From contig CABIVS010000005.1 of assembly GCA_902362375.1 (NCBI GenBank), positions 375,278-439,277 of the forward strand: 64,000 nucleotides of DNA, written 5' to 3'. Source of the DNA: Bacteroidaceae bacterium. Its GTDB lineage: Bacteria > Bacteroidota > Bacteroidia > Bacteroidales > Bacteroidaceae. A program made the position numbers and the translations under genes. The notes under the pieces were generated by a model that saw only the letters and a list, made by a program, of their open reading frames with translations, made no database searches and had not been told where the DNA came from. This document shows, piece by piece, positions 27,633-37,632 of this stretch. Position 1 is the stretch's first letter, and every line of letters starts with the position of its first letter.

Positions 27633-29639
27633 TTAATTAGTCGCCTCATCGGCTACAGCCTCTTCCCAAGTCTCCCACATCTTCACATTGGCATCATATC
27701 CATCGTAGCCGAAGTTTTGGTGAAGTTGTCCCTTGCTGTTAGCAGTAATTGCCTTTTCCGGGATAGGCCAGTATATGTTCTTCTTATCAATGGTATAGTT
27801 AAGTGAATTATTAGAAGCTGTCACATTGACTACACCCTTGTTGTAGATGTTATAATGGTTAACACGCTGATACCAGTAGCTGCCACCTTCTTCATCCGTA
27901 CCCTGCTGTTTGTCGAACGTTTCAAGGCTATACATATTACCCCATTCGTCAGGACGTCCGCTACGTGCCAAGCACAAGGACACACGAGTCAACTCACAGT
28001 TTCTCCATTCTTCAAAGTACAACTCACGAGCACGCTCATTCATAATATCACCGATAGTAACACTGCCCGCCTTATACAGTTCATCACAATGTGCACGCTT
28101 GCGGATCTCGTTTACATCGTCTGCAATGGTAGCGTCGCTCGGATTAATGTAAAATTTCGCTTCCGCGCGCAAGAGATAGACTTCGGCAAGACGATACAAA
28201 TACCAGTCTGCATTACCACCAGTGGTCGCACCACGATTACCGTCAGAACCGGAAACATTCGCATCGTTCACAGGGTCATCTAGGTACATCTTATAATGTG
28301 GCACATCATACCAGCGGCGGATGGTATCACTGCACAACAAATCGCCATTGTCGCTGTACAGGCGCAGATTCTGTCCGTAATACTGTGATTCTCTATTGTT
28401 ATATTTCAGGTCCTCCATGCGCATCCAGTTTCCTGTCTCAGAACTGTGCCGAAGGTCTCCCTTATCCTCCTTGCCGTTGACGTACCATAAAGAATGCGTA
28501 TACCAATAGCTGTTTCTCCATGTAGAGATACCGCGGCCCAAGGCACGCATATAGTCATACTCTGCATCATACTTACTGTCGTTACGCTTATAGTTTTGCA
28601 ATCCCTGCTTACCGTCGGGATCTGTCAGACCACTATTAAAAAAGAAAGGATAGAAGATACGCATTGTCAGCATCTTTACGAATGACTCTTGATCTGATCC
28701 CCTGTTAGGCATACCCATAATCCATTCTGTATTTGAACTGATAAGTTTGTTCTCCGCACGGTGCATATCCCAAATAACGTTACGCGTAATAGGCCATGTC
28801 AAAGGTTCTCCTCCGTCATTGAACGTTCCAAACTCCTCTCCCTTAACCAGCTTATACTGACTCTGGTCGATCAAAATATCACATTGTTCTTTTGCTTTCG
28901 TATATTCACCGATAGCAAGATAGATTTTCGTCAGCAGCACGCGGCAGGCACCTTTGTTTACCATACCGATCTCGTTCATGTCTTGCTGCTCGGGGACATG
29001 TTCAACGGCCCATTCCATATCCTTCATCAGCATAGTCAGGAGGGCGTCACGCTTTATTGAATAATAATTCTGTTTTGGAGTGTCAATCAGTGTGGCCACC
29101 AAAGGCACTTCACCAAACTGCATCATCAATGCCATATAGCGAAAAGCACGGTGGAAATAGGCGCGTCCGATATAAGCATCCCGGATGGTTGGATCCAGTC
29201 CTTCCACACCCGGAGCATATTTGATAATCGTATTCGCATGTCTGACACCTATCCACCCCTCATCCCAGAAAAAGCAAATACTGTTTGAACGGTCCAGATA
29301 ATTCTGAGTACTCTGATCACTGTTCGGGGTCAAGTCGTTGGCAATGTTGCATAGCATCCTTGCCTTATCCGTATTCGCGGCTACACACAGGTCAGAAAAC
29401 ATCAATTCAGTTCCCATCGGCAACATCTCGTTGTGATCGCAAGCGTAATACAACTTCAAGTGACGATCGCAGATACCCATTGCCGCCCTCAACCCAGATT
29501 CCGTAGAGAACGTTGCCCCCGGTTCATAGAACGAAAGAGGATCGGTTGCCAAGAAATCCTCGCTACAACCAGACAAGAGTACTGCAGTTCCGGCCATGAT
29601 TAAACATACCCTACTTATATTTTTAATTATATTTTTCAT
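27633..29639 (-). CDS. SusD/RagB-family lipoprotein (PUL B)
   Basis: A 668-residue lipoprotein with LSGC (C25). SusD-type helices are visible: YIGRAYFHRAFRYMALMMQFGEVPLV and NKGACRVLLTKIYLAIGEYTKAKEQCDILI. The C-terminal part has DWYLYRLAEVYLLRAEAKFYINP and ERARELYFEEWRNCELTRVSL, the family signatures. It binds glycan at the surface as the lid of the SusC barrel encoded 19 bp upstream. It is only distantly similar to the PUL A SusD, so the two PULs should take up different oligosaccharides. Confidence 0.95.
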   Translation of the reverse strand: MKNIIKNISRVCLIMAGTAVLLSGCSEDFLATDPLSFYEPGATFSTESGLRAAMGICDRHLKLYYACDHNEMLPMGTELMFSDLCVAANTDKARMLCNIANDLTPNSDQSTQNYLDRSNSICFFWDEGWIGVRHANTIIKYAPGVEGLDPTIRDAYIGRAYFHRAFRYMALMMQFGEVPLVATLIDTPKQNYYSIKRDALLTMLMKDMEWAVEHVPEQQDMNEIGMVNKGACRVLLTKIYLAIGEYTKAKEQCDILIDQSQYKLVKGEEFGTFNDGGEPLTWPITRNVIWDMHRAENKLISSNTEWIMGMPNRGSDQESFVKMLTMRIFYPFFFNSGLTDPDGKQGLQNYKRNDSKYDAEYDYMRALGRGISTWRNSYWYTHSLWYVNGKEDKGDLRHSSETGNWMRMEDLKYNNRESQYYGQNLRLYSDNGDLLCSDTIRRWYDVPHYKMYLDDPVNDANVSGSDGNRGATTGGNADWYLYRLAEVYLLRAEAKFYINPSDATIADDVNEIRKRAHCDELYKAGSVTIGDIMNERARELYFEEWRNCELTRVSLCLARSGRPDEWGNMYSLETFDKQQGTDEEGGSYWYQRVNHYNIYNKGVVNVTASNNSLNYTIDKKNIYWPIPEKAITANSKGQLHQNFGYDGYDANVKMWETWEEAVADEATN

Positions 29640-29658
29640 GTCATTTCATTGTTAAGAA

Positions 29659-32600
29659 TTAAAATGTAAAGTTCACACCCAATGTATAAGAACGTACAGC
29701 CAATCCATTAGCCTCGATATCACCGTATTCCCAGTACTTGTCGAAGGTAATCATGGCAAGGTTCTTAATCGTTCCATATAAGCGGATACGTTCGATACCC
29801 ACCTTTTTAGTCAATTCCTTCGGCAGGGTATAACCCAACGTTAGGTTATCCAAGCGGATAAAGCCGGCATTATACACCATAGGAGGCGTCTGCGCTCCTG
29901 TAGGCCCCTTCGCATCAATGCGGCCATAGTGATTAGTCGCGTTGTCTAATGTCCAATACGTCTTCGCCTCCTTGTTGGCAAGCGCGTAGGACATACGTCC
30001 TCCATCATCATCATTATTCAAATAGTTAGTGCTGGTTTTCTTTTGTCCCATGTAAGAATACATATTTAATGCCAACGTGAAGTCCTTGTAAGAGAATTCA
30101 TTGCGAAATGCCCAACGATAAGGAGCGACTGTCTGTCCGAGAAATGTCTTATCTTTCGAGTTATACACCGGTGTTCTTGAACCGTCAGCATTGATAATGT
30201 CGTCGTCCGTACAGAGATTGGCTACAATCGGGTCGCCCGGTTTCTGCCCGTACTTGGCGGCCTCTTCCCACTGGTCTTTCTGCCAAATACCTGTCACTTT
30301 GTAGTCCCAGATGTTGGAGATGGGTCGTCCGATGAACCAGCCGTTCGTCTCGTCATCTGCCTCCTTCTGACCGATAACGTTGCCATCGGCATCCGTTACA
30401 TTCTTATAATCATTATACAAATGCTTAATTCTATTCTTGTTATATGAGAAGTTGACGGTAGACGTCCACTCAAAATTTCTCGTCTTGATATTCTGCGTGT
30501 TCAATGTCAGTTCAACGCCATTATTGTCTACCTGTCCCAAATTCGTGGTGATAGTAGAAAATCCCGTGAAGTTAGGCAGCTTCTGACTCATAATCATATC
30601 CTTCGTTTGCATAACGTAAACATCCAGTGCACCAGTGATACGCCCTTGCAAGAAACTAAAGTCCAAACCTGCATTCCATGAAGCCGTTTTTTCCCATTGC
30701 AAATTCGGATTGGCCAGACGCTGCGCCATGAGATATTTCACCTCTTCCATCTTACCGTCCGCCTGAATATATCCCATCGTCTTGCCTGCACCAGAATACA
30801 AGTTGGCAAGGGCAACATAAGGATCGCTCAACGAACGGTTACCATTCTTACCGTAAGACAGGCGCAACTTACCATTGTCCATAATATTGTCCCACTTCCA
30901 GAACTTCTCGTTAGTGAATGTCCAACCGAGAGCTATGGAAGGGAAAGTAGCGTACGGATTGGAAGAACCGAATGCAGAGTAACCGTCTCGACGTACGGAG
31001 GCAGTCAACATGTAACGATTGTCATATGCATAAAACACGCGTGCCATCAAGGCATCAGCCGTAGAGTGAGTGTCGTTGGTAGAGAACGAACTTGCATCTT
31101 TTGAAGCATTCTGTGTATTATGAAATCCTAGTGCATCAGAAGGCAGAATGTTACGCGCCTCGATACGATCTGACCAGTAACGGCGTTCCTCCGCCTCCTG
31201 CACCAATGTTAATGTCACGTGATGCACCTTACTGAATGTATAATCCCAGTTAATTGTATTGTTGAGTGAATAGTCGAAGCGCTTTGCTTGTTCACGATTC
31301 ACACCTCGATCTGTGGCAACAGATCCGGGAAGATCCGCTGACATAAAGTAACGGTCGTAGAACCACTGAAAGCGCGGAGCGATGTTAAACGTATATGTAA
31401 TACCGAAAGGCAGCTTCAACTTCGCATCAAACACAGTGTTGAAAGTGGTATATCCCTTCTCCAGTTCGAGATATTGCTTCTGAAACTCATAGTTGTATCC
31501 GCGCTGACTATAGCTACCATCCAGCGGATATTGCACGAGGTTGCCATCAGCATCCTTGTAGTCAGCATATGGACAATTACGCATTTGATAGTCTTCGTCC
31601 ACACCGATAGAACCATCCGAACGATTCTGGAAGTTCACATTGGCACCTACTTCAAGGTACTTATTGACATTCATGTTCACCTTCATATTGGCACGTATTG
31701 ATGTATAGTCATCGTCAATCTTCACACCTTGATTATTGAGATAGCCTACAGAAAGGTAGTAGTTCGCCTTCTCTGTAGCTCCGCTGACGCTGGCATTATA
31801 ATCTTGTTGTAAACCTGTGCGAAAGGTAATGTCATCCCAGTCCGTCCACCGACCATCCAACAGGTTCTGCAAAGCGTTACTTCCGGCGTTAAAGCCTAGA
31901 CGGCGAGCCCAAATACTTAGGTCAGATTCATCGGCATCGTTACCGGAGTATCCTCTCCATTGTTCAAGAGATACTCCCGAAAGGTGAGCGGGATTAGCGT
32001 AGTACCCCGGGCGGTCTATATAATTGCCAGAGCGGTAAGCCTCCCACTCTCCTGTCTCAGGATTGGAACCATATGTAGAAACCTCTTTCCAGTCTTGATA
32101 ATGTTGAAGATAGGCTTCAGGTGTCTCCCAGCGCTTGCGATACCCTGCACGCTGCACAAAACCTACGTTAGCACTCAGGTTTACGACCGGTTTGCCTTGC
32201 TTACCTTTTTTAGTTGTCACAATGATGACACCATTGGCAGCTTTCGCTCCGTATACGGCTGCAGAGGAGGCATCCTTAAGGATATCAATTTGCTCGATAT
32301 CGTCAGGATTAATCTCGGAGAGTTCACCATAAAACATCATTCCGTCGAGAATAAGTAGCGGATCGTTGTGTCCACCATCCGTATATACCGAGCGTTGTCC
32401 ACGGATAGACATGGAACCGCCTCCCTTGGCAGAAGCATCATACCCTACGGAAAGACCTGCTGTTCCACGCAGAATATCCTGTACCGTTTTCGGGTTATCC
32501 ATTGCAATATTGTCCGGACGCACCTGAATGACGGACCCCGTAAGATCTTTCTTGCGCGCCGTACCATAACCAATGACTACCACTTCTTCGAGCGCTTCAG

Positions 32601-32913
32601 AATCATCTTTTAACGTAATATTCACAACTTTCTTTCCTGCCAAAGCGATTTCTTGCGTCTTGTAACCAATGTATGAGAAACTGAGCACCGCATTCGCATT
32701 TTTCACAGAAACACTGTACTGTCCATTGATATCCGTCACAGTACCGTTTGTCGTACCTTTTTCTATGACATTTACTCCAATCAACGGTTCACCCGCCTGA
32801 TCCTTCACCTGCCCTGTCACTTTAAGAACCTGTGCTTGCACTGTACAAAAACACAATGCCATCAATAGTAGCATCAAGCCCCCCCTCAGGAAAACTAAAT
32901 CTTTCTTCTTCAT
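29659..32913 (-). CDS. SusC/RagA-family TonB-dependent transporter (PUL B)
   Basis: A 1084-residue outer-membrane protein with a signal peptide ending VQAQ. A carboxypeptidase-D-like domain (VTGQVKDQAGEPLIGVNV, YIGYKTQEI) is followed by the TonB plug (LEEVVVIGYGTARKKDLTGSV, ILKDASSAAVYGAKAANGVIIV) and a large beta-barrel ending in an aromatic residue (LGVNFTF). It imports oligosaccharides together with the adjoining SusD. A 676-bp gap separates it from the ApbE-like gene upstream, so it probably starts its own transcript. Confidence 0.97.
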   Translation of the reverse strand: MKKKDLVFLRGGLMLLLMALCFCTVQAQVLKVTGQVKDQAGEPLIGVNVIEKGTTNGTVTDINGQYSVSVKNANAVLSFSYIGYKTQEIALAGKKVVNITLKDDSEALEEVVVIGYGTARKKDLTGSVIQVRPDNIAMDNPKTVQDILRGTAGLSVGYDASAKGGGSMSIRGQRSVYTDGGHNDPLLILDGMMFYGELSEINPDDIEQIDILKDASSAAVYGAKAANGVIIVTTKKGKQGKPVVNLSANVGFVQRAGYRKRWETPEAYLQHYQDWKEVSTYGSNPETGEWEAYRSGNYIDRPGYYANPAHLSGVSLEQWRGYSGNDADESDLSIWARRLGFNAGSNALQNLLDGRWTDWDDITFRTGLQQDYNASVSGATEKANYYLSVGYLNNQGVKIDDDYTSIRANMKVNMNVNKYLEVGANVNFQNRSDGSIGVDEDYQMRNCPYADYKDADGNLVQYPLDGSYSQRGYNYEFQKQYLELEKGYTTFNTVFDAKLKLPFGITYTFNIAPRFQWFYDRYFMSADLPGSVATDRGVNREQAKRFDYSLNNTINWDYTFSKVHHVTLTLVQEAEERRYWSDRIEARNILPSDALGFHNTQNASKDASSFSTNDTHSTADALMARVFYAYDNRYMLTASVRRDGYSAFGSSNPYATFPSIALGWTFTNEKFWKWDNIMDNGKLRLSYGKNGNRSLSDPYVALANLYSGAGKTMGYIQADGKMEEVKYLMAQRLANPNLQWEKTASWNAGLDFSFLQGRITGALDVYVMQTKDMIMSQKLPNFTGFSTITTNLGQVDNNGVELTLNTQNIKTRNFEWTSTVNFSYNKNRIKHLYNDYKNVTDADGNVIGQKEADDETNGWFIGRPISNIWDYKVTGIWQKDQWEEAAKYGQKPGDPIVANLCTDDDIINADGSRTPVYNSKDKTFLGQTVAPYRWAFRNEFSYKDFTLALNMYSYMGQKKTSTNYLNNDDDGGRMSYALANKEAKTYWTLDNATNHYGRIDAKGPTGAQTPPMVYNAGFIRLDNLTLGYTLPKELTKKVGIERIRLYGTIKNLAMITFDKYWEYGDIEANGLAVRSYTLGVNFTF

Positions 32914-33096
32914 ACTATTAATTTTAAGTTTTATATTACATCTATGCGATTGTAACTCATCGCTTCGTATTCCGTTTACTATTTGAGTTAGAATGTTTAT
33001 CGCTCTTTATTTATGCAATTTTTATTCTCCATTTGCACAGTATCAACCATTCCTCAATCATTCTCCACGCACTTTTTTCTCTCAACCCTCACACTG

Positions 33097-33104
33097 CAAA
33101 TATA
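33097..33104 (-). promoter_or_regulatory. Candidate -7 box for PUL B susC
   Basis: The minus strand reads TATATTTG, matching TAnnTTTG, 184 bp upstream of the susC ATG. Just upstream, in the spacer, is an inverted repeat TACTAG-N6-CTAGTA (33111-33128) that could bind a regulator. No -33 TTTG is present at normal spacing. Confidence 0.4.
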
Positions 33105-33415
33105 CTTACCTACTAGCAACCACTAGTATAAAAATAGTCTCAAAAAAAAGAAATATTTGTTCAAATCAACATTTAAAAATTCAAACTTCGTAAAATGTTC
33201 CAATTTGCACAATAAGGATAAATATCAAAATCACTTCTCAGTCAATTCCCCCTACTATATATAGCCGTAATAAAAGTAATTTTCATAATCTATGCATCTT
33301 GTCCCACCATATTAGCCTACCAAACTATACGAATAACTTAAGAGAGTTAAACCAAGAAGATGTCTTCATTTCTTTATTGCATCTGTTCTTCACAAACATT
33401 ACTACCCCATCTATC

Positions 33416-33503
33416 CAATATTAACAGTTGAGTTCTCAAATATTAACACCCGCGTATGGAGTATTCAAACTCGAAAAAAGAAGCATAAACACTTGAAAAA
33501 TCT
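33416..33503. repeat. Degenerate direct repeats with 22-bp period
   Basis: AATATTAACA occurs at 33417 and 33439, 22 bp apart, within two units that share about 13 of 22 positions. The next two units (33460 and 33482) share about 14 of 22 with each other, including the word pair CGAAAAA (33472)/TGAAAAA (33494). The pattern may continue weakly to about 33523 with a 21-23 bp step. Confidence 0.5.
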
Positions 33504-33589
33504 ACACGAATACTTATGAAAAGAATATTAACCTTCCAAAATAGAATTAAAAATAGCGCATGCTCTACAAAAAAACTTACCAGCACAGC

Positions 33590-34393
33590 TTATATATACA
33601 CGCGATATTGTCGATATATACCCAACAAGGCTTCACGCTGTTCGCTATCAGCGGCAAATAAGCCGGTAGACAAGATTTCCCCTATTGATCCGTCAGTCGT
33701 TACTACAGCAATTTGTTTAACGCCTTCCACCAATTTCCCATTTCGGGGAGAAACGATGTGCCGACGATTGGGAGAGTCATTGCCGGAGGTTGTAAGGCAT
33801 TCGTTGTGAAGAAGTATATCATTAATTTTCCATCCCGAACCTACCGGATGATTACCCAAAGCAAGAATGGAACTGTTTCCCATATTTATCAATGCATTCT
33901 CTATCAGAGCCTCATCCAATATACCTCTGATTGTTTCCAAAGCATATCCCTTGAGAAAGCCGGACAAATTGATAGTTACTCCCGGCTGTGAAAAACAGAT
34001 ACTATGATCTCCGGCTGATAAATGTACTGAATGTATTGTGTTCTGGTTATAATTTTCCGAATGAACTGTGACATCAAAGCATCCCAAAGTCTTGCTGTTA
34101 TATTCCAAACATAAATCGATCATTGAATAAAGTTCTTCGCTAAGAACGACCGGAGAGACAAAGGCTGTCCGGTTAACAACAGACAATTCACTGGCCGGAT
34201 TATAAAAGTTTGCCATCTTTTCCAACCGGCACAATGCATCATAAATACGATTGACCACAAGCAGTAATTCTCCTTCCGACTTCCGGCTGCATAGGATAAT
34301 ATCCACCCGCGTATGCATGGCAAGAAACCAGGCATAAAACAAGGAATTATCATCATTTGACGGTTTGTATAGATGTTGAATAGTGGTCTGCAT
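33590..34393 (-). CDS. Divergent ApbE-like FAD:protein FMN transferase
   Basis: A 267-residue protein of the ApbE fold: AMHTRVDIIL near residue 25 (usual AMGT), NLSGFLKGYALE (usual DLGGIAKGYA), INMGNSSILALG (usual NxGGDixxxG), and a C-terminal GEILSTGLFAAD (usual ADALATALF). Several glycines and acids that hold Mg-FAD in the family are replaced. No signal peptide or lipobox is visible, unlike most ApbE proteins. It could still transfer FMN to a partner or have become a flavin-binding or different enzyme. It is in PUL B, downstream of the oxidoreductase and DUF1080 genes, so a redox role alongside them is a reasonable inference. Confidence 0.65.
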   Translation of the reverse strand: MQTTIQHLYKPSNDDNSLFYAWFLAMHTRVDIILCSRKSEGELLLVVNRIYDALCRLEKMANFYNPASELSVVNRTAFVSPVVLSEELYSMIDLCLEYNSKTLGCFDVTVHSENYNQNTIHSVHLSAGDHSICFSQPGVTINLSGFLKGYALETIRGILDEALIENALINMGNSSILALGNHPVGSGWKINDILLHNECLTTSGNDSPNRRHIVSPRNGKLVEGVKQIAVVTTDGSIGEILSTGLFAADSEQREALLGIYRQYRVYI

Positions 34394-34410
34394 CGTATAA
34401 AATACAAATT

Positions 34411-34481
34411 AGGCACGGATTACACAGATTACACGGTTTTTATTTCATTAGCGTAACCTGAAACCCGTGTAATCCGTGCCT
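34411..34481. repeat. Large inverted repeat of a dispersed ATTACAC element
   Basis: Arms AGGCACGGATTACAC (34411-34425) and GTGTAATCCGTGCCT (34467-34481) are perfectly complementary over 15 bp with a 41-nt loop. Inside the loop a second pairing, ACACGG (34431-34436) with CCGTGT (34465-34470), extends the stem. The 14-mer CCGTGTAATCTGTG on the minus strand here (34423-34436) recurs upstream of metG at 47028-47041. It may act as a terminator after DUF1080, or be a mobile or dispersed repeat. Confidence 0.6.
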
Positions 34482-34532
34482 GAAAAATCATAAAAGAGTT
34501 TTAACGTATCTCCTAATAACTAGAAAACGGAA

Positions 34533-35885
<1,353 letters not shown>

Positions 35886-35944
35886 TTATTGGTCCTTCTC
35901 CATCCCCTTCTCCTGGAGAAAGGAATGGAAAAAGCTGTTTTTAT

Positions 35945-37363
35945 TTATAATTTATAAAATTCATCCCAACCCTTACGCGGCGGAAGTCCCGCCAACATGG
36001 CATTAGCAAATTCATTATTTGTAATCTGCTTCGTGCGGCTGTCAAAGAACAGTTGTGTATTAAGACGTTGAGCCATTACACCCAGTGAGAACACCTGACT
36101 CAAAACACCGTTGATTTCGAACGGTGAGCGCGTCTTTTCAATGCCGTTACATGCCAATAAGAAGTTCTCGAAGTGATTGGAAGGACTTTTAGGAACCTTC
36201 GGTAATTTGCCAGCCATCTCTTTCGCTTTCTCTTCCGGAATAATAGACAAAGTACTTCCATGACTCCCCCCTTTAAAGATTAAGTCTTTCGTATAGATAA
36301 TCTTTCCCGGATTCAATTTAGCCGCAGGAGTATCTCCCTGATTCGTCGAAGGAATGTTCGGATCCAATCCCGAAACTCCATAACCGGCAGGAATAGGAGG
36401 AAGATTATCCAGACCGTCATACCAGGTAATGTCTACCGGTGGCATTCCTTTACGTTGCGGGAAACGGAAGAGAATCGTGGAAGAATAAGGGAAGAAATAA
36501 TCATTATGACCATTTGCGTATTGCATGGTGACTTCATAAGGCAATCCCAGTTCCAGAAATTCGTGAGCCGTATCGAGGATATGTGCCCCCCAGTCGCCCA
36601 ATGCACCCATACCAAAATCATACCAGCAACGCCATTGTCCTAAATGATAATCTTTATTATACTCGTGATAAGGGGTAACTCCGAGCCAAGTGTCCCAGTC
36701 CATATCTTTCGGCAGTTGCTGTCCCGAAGGAAGTTTATAGATATTAGTATCCCATTTATGCCAACGCCGCGGGTTATTCATATGGGCAGTGATAGCGGTA
36801 ACATCTTTGATAATTCCCGCATCCATCCAAGCTTTAAACTGGAAATAGTTTGCTTCAGAATGTCCCTGATTTCCGACCTGGGTAACTAAGTTAGGACGTT
36901 TAAGCGCAGCCTGCATCAACAACTCGGCTTCGTAGAAAGTACGCGCCAGTGGTTTTTCTACATATACGTGTTTTCCAGATGCCAATGCCAGCATGCTGAT
37001 CGGGAAATGTGAATGGTCGGGAGTAGCAATCGCTACAGCATCAAACTCATTACCTGCTTTATCAAACATCTGGCGGAAATCCCTGAACTGTTTTGCTTTC
37101 GGATATTTAGCCATTATCTTTTGCGTATGTTTGGCACCCATGTCCACATCACATAACGCTACCACTTCTACCATACCTGTCCGCGCAAAATCTTCAATAA
37201 TCTGCTCCCCGCGGTTACCAATACCGATATAAGCTATCTTTACCTTGTCACCCCTTCCTTTCTTGGGTGAAATCGTTTGAGCATGCAGCAAGTCACCTGC
37301 TCCCAACGCCAATCCGGCAGAAGCCATTGACATCGTTTTCAGAAAATCTCTTCGTGTTACCAT
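35945..37363 (-). CDS. Tat-exported Gfo/Idh/MocA oxidoreductase (472 aa)
   Basis: The N-terminus TRRDFLKTMSMASAGLALGAG is a twin-arginine signal, so the folded, cofactor-loaded enzyme would be exported. A Rossmann domain starts VKIAYIGIGNRGEQII. HVYVEKPLARTFYEAE contains the conserved EKP, and WGAHILDTAHEFL is the C-terminal domain catalytic region. Related secreted enzymes oxidise glycosides at C3 using tightly held NAD(P). It lies between a small membrane protein and the DUF1080 gene in one operon. Confidence 0.9.
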   Translation of the reverse strand: MVTRRDFLKTMSMASAGLALGAGDLLHAQTISPKKGRGDKVKIAYIGIGNRGEQIIEDFARTGMVEVVALCDVDMGAKHTQKIMAKYPKAKQFRDFRQMFDKAGNEFDAVAIATPDHSHFPISMLALASGKHVYVEKPLARTFYEAELLMQAALKRPNLVTQVGNQGHSEANYFQFKAWMDAGIIKDVTAITAHMNNPRRWHKWDTNIYKLPSGQQLPKDMDWDTWLGVTPYHEYNKDYHLGQWRCWYDFGMGALGDWGAHILDTAHEFLELGLPYEVTMQYANGHNDYFFPYSSTILFRFPQRKGMPPVDITWYDGLDNLPPIPAGYGVSGLDPNIPSTNQGDTPAAKLNPGKIIYTKDLIFKGGSHGSTLSIIPEEKAKEMAGKLPKVPKSPSNHFENFLLACNGIEKTRSPFEINGVLSQVFSLGVMAQRLNTQLFFDSRTKQITNNEFANAMLAGLPPRKGWDEFYKL

Positions 37364-37389
37364 AAGTTATTTATTTTCATTGATATTGA

Positions 37390-37632
37390 TTAAGTTCGTG
37401 AACGAGTAAACAGTGCCCGTAGCCCATAAAACAAGAGACGCAAAATCCCCCAAAAAGCATAAAGCACAAAAGCAAATATGATGATATAGAAAATAGAGGT
37501 TATCATCTCCGTAAATGGCGCATGATAAGCAATAATTGCATAGAGGTGTATCAAATTGGATACTACGAAACAAATAAGTAAAGTGATTAACTCTATTTTC
37601 TTTCGTCGTGCGGTTACAATCGTGTCTTTCAT
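37390..37632 (-). CDS. Small two-helix membrane protein, translationally coupled
   Basis: An 80-residue protein with two hydrophobic segments (about residues 15-37, ELITLLICFVVSNLIHLYAI, and 44-70, SIFYIIIFAFVLYAFWGIL) and a basic C-terminus (FTRSRT). Its ATG at 37632 overlaps the stop of the preceding oxidoreductase gene in an ATGA arrangement, a sign of genuine translation coupling. I know no family for it. It may anchor or shuttle electrons for the neighbouring Tat-exported oxidoreductases, which is speculation from position. Confidence 0.65.
   Translation of the reverse strand: MKDTIVTARRKKIELITLLICFVVSNLIHLYAIIAYHAPFTEMITSIFYIIIFAFVLYAFWGILRLLFYGLRALFTRSRT

Larger units (their letters stand above)
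32914..33589. other. 676-bp gap upstream of PUL B susC
   Basis: AT-rich and without a believable gene. It holds the susC leader and candidate promoter, then a stretch of 22-bp direct repeats next to the ApbE-like gene. The open frames crossing it have no start signal or recognisable protein character. Confidence 0.6.

Noticed and set aside
27410..27649. 80-codon upstream extension of the GH115 frame
   Set aside because: It encodes hydrophobic low-complexity sequence from an AT-rich gap that also contains a terminator. A normal signal peptide starts at 27409.
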